This document shows positions 34,211 through 42,646 of a stretch of DNA of 64,000 nt, piece after piece. Source of the DNA: JAUWCL01 sp964599375 (lineage in GTDB: Bacteria; Krumholzibacteriota; Krumholzibacteriia; Krumholzibacteriales; Krumholzibacteriaceae); the NCBI GenBank assembly GCA_964599375.1, contig CAZREW010000001.1, forward strand, positions 267,923 through 331,922. The letters are read 5' to 3'. A program made the position numbers and the translations under genes. The notes under the pieces were generated by a model. It was not told the origin of the DNA, made no database searches, and saw only the letters and a list, made by a program, of their open reading frames with translations. Within the stretch, counting starts at the first letter, position 1, and every line of letters begins with the position of its first letter.

Positions 34211-35389
34211 ATGGCAGGCAGGAGCACAAGAAAGAAGAAGGCGAAAAGCGCGAAGGAAAGCCGTGGCCGGATAGGGCGGCTGGCGATATTCCTTGCGTGC
34301 GCGGCGGTGGTCTTCTTCGCCATGGCCAAGTTTGTCGAATCGCCCCGCGGCAAGGTCTTTCTCCTCGATCTGGGATTCGATCGCTATTATGCCGAAGTGC
34401 AGGCCTCGATCGGCGGCCTGATATCGAAAGGCGCCTCGGAGGCGGGGATGCCGGCTGGCTCGATCGAGATCTCAGCCATGGACGTTCTGGGCAAGCCGGG
34501 GCCGGTCGCCGTAATGAAGGGCGGTCTTCCTGCTGACAGGTCGCTCCTTCAGCTCAACGTTTCTATAGACAGGGCGATCGGCGCAGCCGGCGGGCGCGTA
34601 AGGACGTGCGTCGAGAAGAAGGGCGGCTCCATCATAGAGATGGAGATCGGGACGCGGCGCACGGTGACGCATAGATGTGAGTTCAGGATCAGGCGCAGAA
34701 GCGTTGCGGCCGAGGAAAAGCCGTCGGGTCCCGCGATAACGGTGATAGTCGACGACTTCGGATATTACAATAACCGGCGAGTCCGGGAATTCCTCGCCCT
34801 CGAAGTGCCTTTCACCGTCTCCGTGATACCGGGCCTAGAGCATTCGGAGAAGATCTGCCGGCAGGCGCGCGAAGCTGGCAAGGAAGTGATCTGCCATCTG
34901 CCGATGGAACCGGAGAATGACGGCTACGACCAGGGCGACATCCCACTGGTCAGGACCGCGATGAGCGGTGGCGAGATCGAGAAGGTCGTAGAAAAGGCCC
35001 TCGAATCGACCCCGGGAGTGATAGGCATGAACAATCACATGGGTTCGAAAGCGACCGCCGACATGCGCGTGATGGAATCGGTCATGAAGGTCTGCCGCAG
35101 GAAGGGGCTCTTCTTCGTGGACAGCTACACGTCGGCGAAATCGGTCGTGAAGGCAGCGGCGGAGAAAGAGGGGGTCAGGACGCTGCGCAACGACCTCTTC
35201 CTCGACAACAAAGGTGAGGACGTAAGAGAGAATATGCGCAAAGCGATTTCAATCGCCTCGCGCAGCGGTAGCGTGACCGTTATAATGCACATCAGAAAGG
35301 GGAACGCCGAGCACCTCCAGTGGTTCGCGCAGGAGGCCGGGAGGAAAGGCGTGAGGATCATCAGGCTTACAGAGATGATGGGGCGCTGA
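34211..35389 (+). CDS. divergent polysaccharide deacetylase family protein (YibQ-type)
   Basis: A 392-residue protein with one N-terminal membrane helix (IFLACAAVVFFAMAKFV, residues about 30-46), a periplasmic stretch of about 130 residues, and a C-terminal NodB-like barrel with the divergent motifs VDDFGYYN, CHLPMEP, MNNHMGSKAT and FFVDSYTS. YibQ-type proteins often lie near envC or division genes and are presumed to act on cell-wall or exopolysaccharide. The catalytic metal set differs from classical deacetylases, so activity is not certain. Confidence 0.85.
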   Translation: MAGRSTRKKKAKSAKESRGRIGRLAIFLACAAVVFFAMAKFVESPRGKVFLLDLGFDRYYAEVQASIGGLISKGASEAGMPAGSIEISAMDVLGKPGPVAVMKGGLPADRSLLQLNVSIDRAIGAAGGRVRTCVEKKGGSIIEMEIGTRRTVTHRCEFRIRRRSVAAEEKPSGPAITVIVDDFGYYNNRRVREFLALEVPFTVSVIPGLEHSEKICRQAREAGKEVICHLPMEPENDGYDQGDIPLVRTAMSGGEIEKVVEKALESTPGVIGMNNHMGSKATADMRVMESVMKVCRRKGLFFVDSYTSAKSVVKAAAEKEGVRTLRNDLFLDNKGEDVRENMRKAISIASRSGSVTVIMHIRKGNAEHLQWFAQEAGRKGVRIIRLTEMMGR

Positions 35390-35419
35390 GGCGCCCCGGG
35401 AGAAGAGGGAGGTCGCATA

Positions 35420-36139
35420 GTGGAAAGGATGAGGCTGGGAGTAAATATAGACCATGTCGCCACCCTGCGGGAGGCGAGAAAGACGACCGAACCCGATCCG
35501 GTCACAGCGGCGATGCTCGCCGAGATGGGTGGGGCCGACCAGGTGACCTTTCACCTCAGGGAAGACAGACGGCACATCCAGAACCGCGACGCGAGGCTGA
35601 TCTGCGAGATGGCCCAGACGAAGGTCAATCTGGAGATGGCCGCGACCATGGAGATGCAGGAGATAGCGCTTGCCATGAGGCCCGATTCGGTCACGCTCGT
35701 CCCCGAGAAGCGCGAGGAAGTGACTACGGAGGGCGGCCTCAACCTTCTGAGGGAGAGCGAGAAATACGCCGCGACGGTGAAGGCCCTCAAGGACGGGGGG
35801 ATCAGGACCGCCGCTTTCATCGGCCCGGACCAGGCGCAGGTGAAGGAAGCGGCGAAGCTCGGGTTCGACGCGATCGAGATCCATACGGGCGAATACGCCA
35901 ATGCGGCGAGGAGAGGCCCGGGCGACAAGCTTCGCGCGGTGCAGGACGCGGCGACCGCGGGCAGGAGGTACAGGCTCCACGTGCACGCCGGACACGGGCT
36001 GACCTATCACAATGTACATCCGATCGTGCAGATTTCCGAGATAGAGGAGCTCAACATCGGACACAGCATCATATCGAGAGCGGTCTTCGTGGGGATAGAG
36101 CAGGCCGTCTCGGAGATGGTCGCGCTGATGATCCGGTGA
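35420..36139 (+). CDS. pdxJ: pyridoxine 5'-phosphate synthase PdxJ
   Basis: A 239-residue PdxJ with a GTG start (GGGAGGT 6 bases upstream; the ATG three codons later is too far). Family motifs: LGVNIDHVATLREARKT, EMGGADQVTFHLREDRRHI, EIHTGEYANA, LHVHAGHGLTYHNV and ELNIGHSIISRA. The enzyme closes the pyridine ring from the PdxA product and deoxyxylulose 5-phosphate. It ends just before a double terminator. Confidence 0.97.
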   Translation: MERMRLGVNIDHVATLREARKTTEPDPVTAAMLAEMGGADQVTFHLREDRRHIQNRDARLICEMAQTKVNLEMAATMEMQEIALAMRPDSVTLVPEKREEVTTEGGLNLLRESEKYAATVKALKDGGIRTAAFIGPDQAQVKEAAKLGFDAIEIHTGEYANAARRGPGDKLRAVQDAATAGRRYRLHVHAGHGLTYHNVHPIVQISEIEELNIGHSIISRAVFVGIEQAVSEMVALMIR

Positions 36140-36186
36140 CTGTGCGGAAGGCTTTGCCCTGCACCCACAAATCCCGCCGGATATAT

Positions 36187-36214
36187 AGCCCGCGGTCTTC
36201 ACCGCGGGCTTTTG
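36187..36214 (+). terminator. terminator of pdxJ
   Basis: A perfect 10-bp stem AGCCCGCGGT / ACCGCGGGCT around CTTC is followed by TTTG. It lies 47 bases after the pdxJ stop. Confidence 0.85.
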
Positions 36215-36221
36215 ATGAAAG

Positions 36222-36252
36222 AACCCCCGGCCTGATGGCCGGGGGTTTCTCT
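36222..36252. terminator. bidirectional terminator shared by pdxJ and ald
   Basis: A perfect 11-bp stem AACCCCCGGCC / GGCCGGGGGTT around TGAT lies between convergent genes. The plus side continues TCTCTTCC and the minus side CTTTCATC, so it can stop transcription from either direction. It lies 35 bases past the ald stop. Confidence 0.85.
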
Positions 36253-36281
36253 TCCGTTCTTTCTTCTTTTTCAGCTCCGGA

Positions 36282-37394
36282 TCAGATGATTTCCTCGAGC
36301 GGGGTGTGTTTCATCCTGAAGGCGCGCGCCACGGCCGCGTCGGTCACGCATCCGCGGAGCATGTTGACGCCTGTCCAGATCGTCGGGTTGACGTTCGCCG
36401 CTTTCTCCCACCCCTTGTTAGCGATCTCGAGGGCGTACGGGAAGGTCGCGTTTGTCAACGCGTAGGTGGAGGTGCGCGATACCGCCCCTGGCATGTTCGC
36501 TACGGCGTAGTGGATGACGCCCTCTACCTCGTATATCGGGTTTGAATGTGTGGTCGGCTTTATCGTCTCGATGCATCCGCCCTGGTCGACGGCGACGTCG
36601 ACGATAACCGAGCCCTTCTTCATGAGCTTGAGCATCCTGCGAGTGACTAGCTTCGGAGCCTTGGCGCCGGGGATCAGGACGGCACCGACTACGAGGTCGG
36701 CCTTCGCGATCTCCTGGCGGATGTTGGCCGGGTTCGACATCAGCGTCTTTACGTTCGCGGGAAGGACATCGGAGAGGTAGCGCAGACGCTCGAGGTCTAT
36801 GTCGAGGATTGCCACGCTTGCGCCCATGCCGGCCGCCATCTTCGCCGCATGCGTTCCGACAACGCCGCCGCCTATTATCGTCACATGCGCCGGGTCGACT
36901 CCGGGGACACCGCCGAGCAGTATGCCGAGACCGCCCATCGGCTTTTCGAGATACTTGGCGCCTTCCTGGATCGCCATGCGGCCCGCCACCTCGCTCATCG
37001 GGGTGAGCAGTGGAAGCGTCCCGTCGAGCCCGACCATCGTCTCGTAGGCGATGCAGATAGCGCCGGTCTTGAGCATACCGTCTGTGAGAGGCTTGCTCGC
37101 CGCGAAATGGAAGTACGTGAAGAGGATCTGCTCCTTGCGGGCCATCCTTATCTCGACCGGCTGGGGCTCCTTGACCTTGATGATCATGTCGGACTTCTTC
37201 CAGATCTCCGAGGCCGAGGCAACGATGCGCGCGCCGGCGGCTCGGTACTCGGCGTCGGTGATGCCGCTGCCGAATCCGGCGCCTTTCTCCACGAGCACCT
37301 TGTGCTTCTTCTTGCTCAGTATCTCAGCGCCAACGGGCAGAAGGGCGACTCGATGCTCGTCCTTCTTTATCTCTTTCGGAACGCCAATAATCAT
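36282..37394 (-). CDS. ald: alanine dehydrogenase
   Basis: A 370-residue NAD-dependent L-alanine dehydrogenase of standard length. It starts MIIGVPKEIKKDEHRVALLP. The substrate-binding and catalytic residues Lys75 (VKEPQP) and His96 (YFHFA) are in the expected positions. The Rossmann motif VTIIGGGVVGTHAAKMAAGMGA lies near residue 170, and SVIVDVAVDQGGCIET further on. It interconverts alanine with pyruvate and ammonium. GAGGTG precedes the start, and a good leftward promoter lies about 70 bases upstream. Confidence 0.97.
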   Translation of the reverse strand: MIIGVPKEIKKDEHRVALLPVGAEILSKKKHKVLVEKGAGFGSGITDAEYRAAGARIVASASEIWKKSDMIIKVKEPQPVEIRMARKEQILFTYFHFAASKPLTDGMLKTGAICIAYETMVGLDGTLPLLTPMSEVAGRMAIQEGAKYLEKPMGGLGILLGGVPGVDPAHVTIIGGGVVGTHAAKMAAGMGASVAILDIDLERLRYLSDVLPANVKTLMSNPANIRQEIAKADLVVGAVLIPGAKAPKLVTRRMLKLMKKGSVIVDVAVDQGGCIETIKPTTHSNPIYEVEGVIHYAVANMPGAVSRTSTYALTNATFPYALEIANKGWEKAANVNPTIWTGVNMLRGCVTDAAVARAFRMKHTPLEEII

Positions 37395-37462
37395 CTGTTC
37401 ACCTCTGTTAAAGGTAAGGGGCCACCGAAAATTAAACTAACTGCCTCTCAGCGAGGAATAAT

Positions 37463-37491
37463 ATAATAAACCCCGGCCCGAAATGACACAA
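37463..37491 (-). promoter_or_regulatory. ald promoter
   Basis: On the minus strand TTGTGT (37486-37491), a 17-base spacer and TATTAT (37463-37468) point toward ald. The same AT-rich patch contains TATAAT on the plus strand (37462-37467), which could serve the divergent MATE gene. Confidence 0.6.
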
Positions 37492-37517
37492 CCCTAAATC
37501 TATAGGAACGGGGCCAT

Positions 37518-38894
37518 ATGAGAGAGGATTCATCCGCCGCGGGTAGCGGCCGCTGGAAGGCGGTCCTGATCGAAGGGCCTGTCGGCGGGACACTGCTGAG
37601 GCTTACCGCCCCGATGGTCGCGGGAATCGTCGGGATGGTAGCTTTCAATCTGACCGACGCCTTCTTCGTCGGCAGGCTCGGCACGACCGACCTGGCCGCG
37701 CTGAGTTTTACATTCCCGATCGTCCTCGTCCTCCAGAGGTTTACGCTGGGGCTGGGGATAGGCGCCTCGTCGCTTATCTCCAGGGCGGTCGGGAGGGGCG
37801 ACTCTCACGAGGTCAGGCGGCTGACCACCGACAGCCTCAGCCTCGCGCTCCTCATTGTGGTCGTCTTCGTGGCGGCCGGGTTTCCGCTGATGGGACATGT
37901 ATTCCGCGCGCTCGGCGCAGAGGGGGAGATCCTCTCCCTGGTGACGACCTACATGTCGATCTGGTTCGCAGGCCTCCTTTTCGTCTTCTTCCCGATGGTC
38001 AGCAACAACGCGATACGGGCGAACGGGGACACGAAAACACCGGCGATTATCATGCTCACGGCCGTCTTCGTAAACATCGTCCTGGATTACATCCTCATAT
38101 TCGGGATCGGCCCATTCCCGCGCCTCGGGCTCGCCGGCGCCGCCCTGGCGACGGTGATAGCGCGCATGACCTCGTTCTCACTCTCCTTCTATATAGTGCA
38201 TTTCAGAATGAGGATGCTCACATTCGAAAGGACCCCCTTCCGGGAGGTCCTCGCCTCCTGGGGGCAGATACTCTACATCGGACTGCCGGCGGCCGCGACA
38301 AGGGTCATTGCCCCGATAGGGATAGGTGTCGTCACGGCATTTATCGCGCGCATAGGAGCGAAGGAGGTAGCCGGGTTCGGGGTCGCCTCGAAGGTCGAGT
38401 TCTTCGCGACGGCCGTTGTATTCGCCCTCTCCAGCGTGCTCAACCCATTCGCCGGGCAGAACTGGGGAGCGGCCAAGGGTGGGAGAGTCCGCAGGGCGAT
38501 CGCCCTGAGCAACCGGTTCTCCTTCTTCTGGGGAATCGGCATGTTCACCGGCCTGGCCGTATTCGCCCGCCCTGTCGCCTCGATGTTCACGAGGGATCCC
38601 GATGTGGCCGCGTCCATCGTCCTCTACCTGAGGATCGTTGCGGCGGGATACTGCATGTTCGGTGTCTTCGTCATATCGTCCCTCGTGCTGAATGTGCTCC
38701 ACAGGCCTATACACGCCGCCCTACTTGCGGCAGGGCAGGCTTTCGTCCTGACCGTGCCGCTTGCCTGGACGGGGATGAGGATCGGAGGCCTGGCGGGGAT
38801 GTTTGTCGGGATCGCCATCTCGTACGCCCTCGCGGGGCTGGCGTCCTGGCTCGTGGTGAGCCGGGTCCTGTCGACGCTGGAGGAGAGGGGATGA
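37518..38894 (+). CDS. MATE-family multidrug/cation antiporter
   Basis: A 458-residue integral membrane protein with about 12 hydrophobic helices. The N-terminal signature PVGGTLLRLTAPMVAGIVG, then LTDAFFVGRLGTTDLAALSFTFPI, and NALIRANGDTK-like NNAIRANGDTKTPAI are typical of MATE/NorM exporters, which move drugs or metabolites out against Na+ or H+. It overlaps the next gene by four bases; no substrate can be assigned. Confidence 0.93.
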   Translation: MREDSSAAGSGRWKAVLIEGPVGGTLLRLTAPMVAGIVGMVAFNLTDAFFVGRLGTTDLAALSFTFPIVLVLQRFTLGLGIGASSLISRAVGRGDSHEVRRLTTDSLSLALLIVVVFVAAGFPLMGHVFRALGAEGEILSLVTTYMSIWFAGLLFVFFPMVSNNAIRANGDTKTPAIIMLTAVFVNIVLDYILIFGIGPFPRLGLAGAALATVIARMTSFSLSFYIVHFRMRMLTFERTPFREVLASWGQILYIGLPAAATRVIAPIGIGVVTAFIARIGAKEVAGFGVASKVEFFATAVVFALSSVLNPFAGQNWGAAKGGRVRRAIALSNRFSFFWGIGMFTGLAVFARPVASMFTRDPDVAASIVLYLRIVAAGYCMFGVFVISSLVLNVLHRPIHAALLAAGQAFVLTVPLAWTGMRIGGLAGMFVGIAISYALAGLASWLVVSRVLSTLEERG

Positions 38895-39832
38895 GAGACC
38901 TACTGCGAGCCGTTACAGAAGAGGATGCGGTCCTCGTCGAAGGAGCGGTGATCGAAAGGATCCGCCGAAGAGGCGGGCACCTCGACAGGGACCTGCTCGC
39001 GGCGGCCCTCGTCCTCGACGAGGAAGGCAGGGAAGCACTCAGGGAGATCTACAGGTCATACATCGACGTCGCGGAGGAGACAGGACTGCCGATAGTCATC
39101 CTCGCGCCGACATGGAAGGCCGGGCCCGACGCCTGCGAAAGGGCGGGGCTCGACCTCGGCGTGCTGAGCGCCGCCTGCGTATCGTTCATGAGGGATACAG
39201 CCGCGCAGTATCCCGCACTGGCCGGCCGGATATTCGTCGGCGGGCTTGTCGGGAGCAGGGGGGACGCCTATCGCCCCGGCGAAGGGTTGCCGCGGGAGAC
39301 AGCCAGGCGGTATCACGCGCCGCAGATCAGGGCCCTGCTTGCAGCGGGGGTGGATTTCGTGATGGCCTCTACCCTGCCAGCCGTGGAGGAGGCGGCTGGG
39401 ATCGCGATGGCCGCGGCCGACGAGGGGGCCCCGCTCGTAGTGAGCTACGTGGCGAGGAGTGACGGCAGGGCCCTCGACGGCACCCTCCTTTTCGAAGCTG
39501 TCGAGCGAATCGACGGCCTCGGCTGCGCCCCTCCGCTCTTCCACATGGCCAACTGCGTCCACCCGGCCAACTTCGCCCGCGCCCTGGGCAGGGACGCGAA
39601 CGCCCCGCTCGTCATATCGGGGAGGCTCGTCGGCCTGCAGGCGAACGCGTCGGCTCTCGACCCGGACGAGCTAGATGGCCGCGAAGAGCTCGACGCCGAC
39701 GATCCGGTCAGGTGGGCCGGCTCGATGACGGCCCTCAGGGGCGGATTCGGGATAAAGGTCCTGGGCGGTTGCTGCGGGACAGACGAGCGGTATATCCGAC
39801 ACATGGCCCGCTTCCTCACTGGCAACCGATAA
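38891..39832 (+). CDS. homocysteine S-methyltransferase-like protein
   Basis: A 313-residue barrel with the zinc-binding cysteines of the family: NCVHP near residue 220 and GGCCGT near residue 293, together with AAGVDFVMASTLPAVEEA. Such enzymes pass a methyl group from S-methylmethionine or a corrinoid to homocysteine or another thiol or selenol. The usual third motif is compatible but the N-terminus is divergent (VLVEGAVIERIRRRGGHLD), so the acceptor is uncertain. It is translationally coupled to the MATE exporter. Confidence 0.85.
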   Translation: MRDLLRAVTEEDAVLVEGAVIERIRRRGGHLDRDLLAAALVLDEEGREALREIYRSYIDVAEETGLPIVILAPTWKAGPDACERAGLDLGVLSAACVSFMRDTAAQYPALAGRIFVGGLVGSRGDAYRPGEGLPRETARRYHAPQIRALLAAGVDFVMASTLPAVEEAAGIAMAAADEGAPLVVSYVARSDGRALDGTLLFEAVERIDGLGCAPPLFHMANCVHPANFARALGRDANAPLVISGRLVGLQANASALDPDELDGREELDADDPVRWAGSMTALRGGFGIKVLGGCCGTDERYIRHMARFLTGNR

Positions 39833-39926
39833 TCTTTCCGATTTATATTCCGTTGGAAAAGAGTTATAATAGTAAGTCCATAGAACAGATACGAGCGGCA
39901 GCCATTGATCTGACAGGACAGGGACT

Positions 39927-40823
39927 TTGAGACGAAGGATATTCACGAGTAGATTCCCGGCAGTAGCTGCCCTGGCCTCGGCCATGCTCGTCTCCGTGCC
40001 CGGCGCAGGCCGTGCCTGGGAGGGCGCGGGCCCGCTCGTGATAGACCATGCCTGCACGGACCTGTCCAGGATACCGCCAGCGTGGATAGATTCGACGAAG
40101 GCGAAGATGAGGATGTACTACGGCCACACCTCGCACGGCGAGCAGGTCACCGAGGGTCTCAGAAGGACGGCGCAGGCCGCCCCTTTCTTTGCCTATGCGA
40201 TGGCGTACAGGGTCCTGCCTGACGATTCGGCCGCATACTGCGTAAACGACGACCTCGGCGTGACCCCCGACCTCTACTGGGCGACCCCCGCCGGGATGGA
40301 CCGTACGAGGGCGGCCCTCGCGGCTTACCCTGATATAAACATCTCGATGTTCATGTGGTGCACCGAGCTCAACACCTGGACGGCGGGGCAGGTCGGGCAG
40401 TACCTCGACTCGACGGCGGCGCTCGAGGCCGAGTTCCCCGGCGTGACCTTCATATACGCCACCGGCAATGCCCAGTTCGAGGGGGCCGAGGGATACAACC
40501 GATGGCAGCGCAACGAGCAGATCAGGGCCTGGTGCGTGGCGAACGAGAAGGTCCTCTTCGACTTCGCCGATATGGACGCGTGGTGGTATGACCCCGCCCT
40601 GCCGGGCTGGGATCACAGCACGTACGAGTATGAAGGGCAGATCGTCCCCGTCCAGCATCCCCGGTACTTGGGGGACGAGTGGGGGCACACGACCTTCGAG
40701 AGTTGCGAGGTCAAGGGGAGGGGGATGTGGTGGCTCGCCACGATGCTGTCCGGCTGGTACGCCGATCAGACCGGCACGAGGGCGACATCGCTCGGCGGGC
40801 TGAAGCGACGGATACGTCCCTGA
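39927..40823 (+). CDS. secreted protein of unknown function, family P member 1 (no sorting tail)
   Basis: A 298-residue secreted protein (signal peptide ending near GAGRAWEG). It is the first of three paralogues in the window. Blocks conserved in all three: IDHxCTDLxRIPxxWI, MYYGHxSHGEQ, NDDLGVTP, FMWC, GYNRWxRNEQIRAxC, KVLFDFADMDxWW and DxWGHTTFExCExKG. The Ser in GHTSHG, a conserved Asp and the His in WGHTTF could form an SGNH-hydrolase-like active site, but this is only inference. Unlike P2 and P3 it stops right after the catalytic-looking domain and lacks the FlgD/T9SS-like tail. A TATAAT lies at 39865-39870. Confidence 0.8.
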   Translation: MRRRIFTSRFPAVAALASAMLVSVPGAGRAWEGAGPLVIDHACTDLSRIPPAWIDSTKAKMRMYYGHTSHGEQVTEGLRRTAQAAPFFAYAMAYRVLPDDSAAYCVNDDLGVTPDLYWATPAGMDRTRAALAAYPDINISMFMWCTELNTWTAGQVGQYLDSTAALEAEFPGVTFIYATGNAQFEGAEGYNRWQRNEQIRAWCVANEKVLFDFADMDAWWYDPALPGWDHSTYEYEGQIVPVQHPRYLGDEWGHTTFESCEVKGRGMWWLATMLSGWYADQTGTRATSLGGLKRRIRP

Positions 40824-40831
40824 CAAGCCCC

Positions 40832-40860
40832 TTTACACGGGCGTCATTTCGTGCGAAAAT
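40832..40860 (+). promoter_or_regulatory. promoter of desulforedoxin-like gene 1, with conserved spacer motif
   Basis: TTTACA (40832-40837), 17 bases and GAAAAT (40855-40860). The spacer end CATTTCGTGC plus the -10 box is nearly the same as before gene 2, at the same distance from the start codon (30 versus 31 bases). TTTCG-TG-CGAAA is also an inverted repeat. Conservation between copies supports a real regulatory element. Confidence 0.6.
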
Positions 40861-40890
40861 AATCCGGTAGTTTAAAAGGGAGGAATGGCT

Positions 40891-41064
40891 ATGGCACATT
40901 GTCATGAGATGCAGCTCGGACAGGTATGGTGGTGCAAGAACTGCGGCTTCGAGATCAAGGTCCACAAGGAATGCAAGGACCGAGGAGATGACGGCGCGGA
41001 AGCCTGCGGGGAGGACTGCACCGGCTTCGAATGCTGTGGTGAAGAGATGGAGCTCAAGGAATAG
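40891..41064 (+). CDS. desulforedoxin-like small Cys-rich protein 1
   Basis: A 57-residue protein starting MAHCHEMQLG, with GGGAGG 7 bases upstream (an ATG two codons earlier touches it). It has the rubredoxin/desulforedoxin-type ligand pattern: WWCKNCGFEIKVH near the N-terminus and FECCGEEMELK at the C-terminus (CxxC...CC, then G-E-x-M). Two additional Cys (EACGEDC) sit between. It should bind one Fe or Zn in an FeS4-like site. It lies 67 bases after P1, and its paralogue lies near P2 and P3. Confidence 0.75.
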   Translation: MAHCHEMQLGQVWWCKNCGFEIKVHKECKDRGDDGAEACGEDCTGFECCGEEMELKE

Positions 41065-41120
41065 CAGGGACTTCTACGACGGCAGGAAAGGCGCTTGCGT
41101 CGAGCCTCTCGGGCTGAAGG
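41065..41120 (+). pseudogene. remnant of a second desulforedoxin-like gene
   Basis: Directly after the stop of gene 1, translation in the plus frame of position 41066 gives DFYDGRKGACVEPLGLK, which matches NCYNGRKGKCVEPCELK of desulforedoxin-like gene 2 but has no start and breaks off before the CC motif. It marks the left edge of the lower-GC island. Seen directly; the unequal crossing-over explanation is inference. Confidence 0.65.
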
Positions 41121-41165
41121 AAGAGCAGGCCTGCATGAGGATTCCCGCGAGGGAGGAGTATAGCA

Positions 41166-41822
41166 ATGTCAAAGATCAGAATCCTGCTGATCGAAGACAA
41201 CCGTCTTCTACGGGAAGGCATTGCCTCCATGCTCAACGATCAAAAAGGTCTCGAAGTAGTGGCGTCAGCTGAAGACGGGAATATTTTCAGACATCTGAAG
41301 AAGATGGTATCCCCCCCCGACATCATCCTTCTGGATCTGGGGCTGGAAAAAGAAGACAGCCTGAATCTGATGAACCAGCTGCTGGAAAAAGTGCCCGAGG
41401 CAAAGATCATAGCCATGGACATATTTCCCGAGCAGCTCGATATAATCGCGTTCGTGAAGGCCGGTGGCAGCGGCTTCATCCTTAAAGATGCCCCTTTAGA
41501 TGATTACATCAAAACCATCCGGGACGTTGCGGGCGGGCTTAAGGTACTTCCACCGGCTTTGGCCAATTCCCTCTTTACACAGCTCGTTGAATCAGTGCTT
41601 AAAACCGGCAACGGCATCCCTGAAAATTCAATACAGTTGACAAGTCGTGAACGGGAGGTCGTCGTCCTGATCTCCGAAGGGATGGGCAACAAGGAAATCG
41701 CCGGGCGTCTGCATATAGCCACCTACACCGTAAAAAGCCATGTTCATAATATCCTGGAAAAACTAGCGCTTAATACCCGCTTGCAGATAGCGGCCTTTGT
41801 CCATAGGGAAAGATCTGAATGA
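41166..41822 (+). CDS. orphan LuxR/NarL-type response regulator with atypical receiver
   Basis: A 218-residue regulator. The receiver domain has the acidic pair Glu10/Asp11 (LLIEDN), phospho-acceptor Asp57 (LLDLGL) and Lys107 (LKDAP). However, the switch Ser/Thr expected near residue 85 is replaced by Asp (IIAMDIFPE). The C-terminal LuxR helix-turn-helix is intact (LTSREREVVVLISEGMGNKEIAGRL, then YTVKSHVHNILEKL). GGGAGGAG precedes the start. No histidine kinase is nearby. It is the first gene of the island with a different codon style and probably controls the envelope genes after it (inference). Confidence 0.92.
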   Translation: MSKIRILLIEDNRLLREGIASMLNDQKGLEVVASAEDGNIFRHLKKMVSPPDIILLDLGLEKEDSLNLMNQLLEKVPEAKIIAMDIFPEQLDIIAFVKAGGSGFILKDAPLDDYIKTIRDVAGGLKVLPPALANSLFTQLVESVLKTGNGIPENSIQLTSREREVVVLISEGMGNKEIAGRLHIATYTVKSHVHNILEKLALNTRLQIAAFVHRERSE

Positions 41823-41862
41823 CAGGGTCCAGGCACTGATTCCAGCCCGGTTTTCGCAGCCG

Positions 41863-41889
41863 ACTAATCCTTGCGGACTAGTTCCTTTT
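41863..41889 (+). terminator. probable terminator after the response regulator
   Basis: ACTAATCC (41863-41870) pairs with GGACTAGT (41875-41882) with one mismatch around TTGC, followed by TCCTTTTCC. A similar hairpin with changed bases (49121-49140, ACTAACCC-CTAC-GGGCTAGC, then TCCTTTTCC) is kept in the second copy. Confidence 0.55.
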
Positions 41890-41969
41890 CCATCCATCCG
41901 GTCGATTTACATACGACATCATTCCTAATAGACTCCAAGTATTAGCACCACACTACTTGACACTCACTT

Positions 41970-42646
41970 TTTTGAAAGGAGCTGGAATACGCTGTCACGG
42001 TGTTGGCAATAGGCCGGTTCTTTAATACGCCACGAAAGGAAAGGAACAGATATGTCAAAGCGAACAGTACTGGGGATCGTTCTCACGATGTGCGTTCTGG
42101 TCTATGCGGGAACGGCAGCGGCGCAGGACAAGATCCAGAATTATTTCAACGAAGCTTCATGCAAGGTGAAAGCGACTGACGACCCGTCACAGAAGCGTGA
42201 AATACTCAGCACCAGGATCCAGGATATGTCCAGCGCGCTGGAAAAGGTCCGGAGCTCATCGATCGTTTCGGAATCAGATCGCGCCGCCATCGATCGCACC
42301 AGGGCCACCCTGCAGGAGAAACAGAACGAGCTTGCGGGCACTGATGGTTTCACGCGTGTTTCGGACGACCAGCTCAACGCCTTTTCCGATTATATCGTTC
42401 AGGACATGGAACAGGCAGATAAGACGATAACCATCGGCGTTGTCACGGCGCTACTGATCGTAATCATCATAATCCTGGTCGTGTGAGTCTGTTTTTAAAC
42501 GAAAAGAGAATTAGCGGGGTCCGGCATGAAAAGAACAATCCATCGATCTTTAAAAAGAGTCACGCGGGCAAGCTTCTCGATAACGATCGCGGGTGCCGCC
42601 TGTGCGGCACTCGCGATGTCCTTCTTCTCATGCGGCTCGACCCCTC
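41970..42646 (+). repeat. 677-bp perfect direct repeat, copy 1
   Basis: Read base by base, this stretch is identical to copy 2, 7254 bp downstream. It covers a 5' leader, the complete 144-residue gene and the first 40 codons of the C11 peptidase gene (leader peptide through the lipobox Cys). Upstream of the repeat the copies remain alignable but diverged. Downstream they break abruptly at CCCCTC. Confidence 0.95.
42052..42486 (+). CDS. secreted/membrane protein of unknown function (duplicated, copy 1)
   Basis: A 144-residue protein: signal peptide (VLGIVLTMCVLVYAGTAAAQ), a helical charged middle part (residues 25-120, IQDMSSALEKVRSS, RTRATLQEKQNELAG) and a C-terminal transmembrane helix (TIGVVTALLIVIIIILVV). 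It would span the periplasm while anchored in the inner membrane. AAGGAAAGGAAC precedes the start. An identical gene lies 7254 bp downstream. No family recognised. Confidence 0.75.
   Translation: MSKRTVLGIVLTMCVLVYAGTAAAQDKIQNYFNEASCKVKATDDPSQKREILSTRIQDMSSALEKVRSSSIVSESDRAAIDRTRATLQEKQNELAGTDGFTRVSDDQLNAFSDYIVQDMEQADKTITIGVVTALLIVIIIILVV

Noticed and set aside
42010..42035. Possible sigma-54 site (TGGCAATAGGCCGGTTCTTT) before the 144-aa gene
   Set aside because: The -24 GG is present, but there is no GC at the required 10-base distance, so the site does not meet the consensus.
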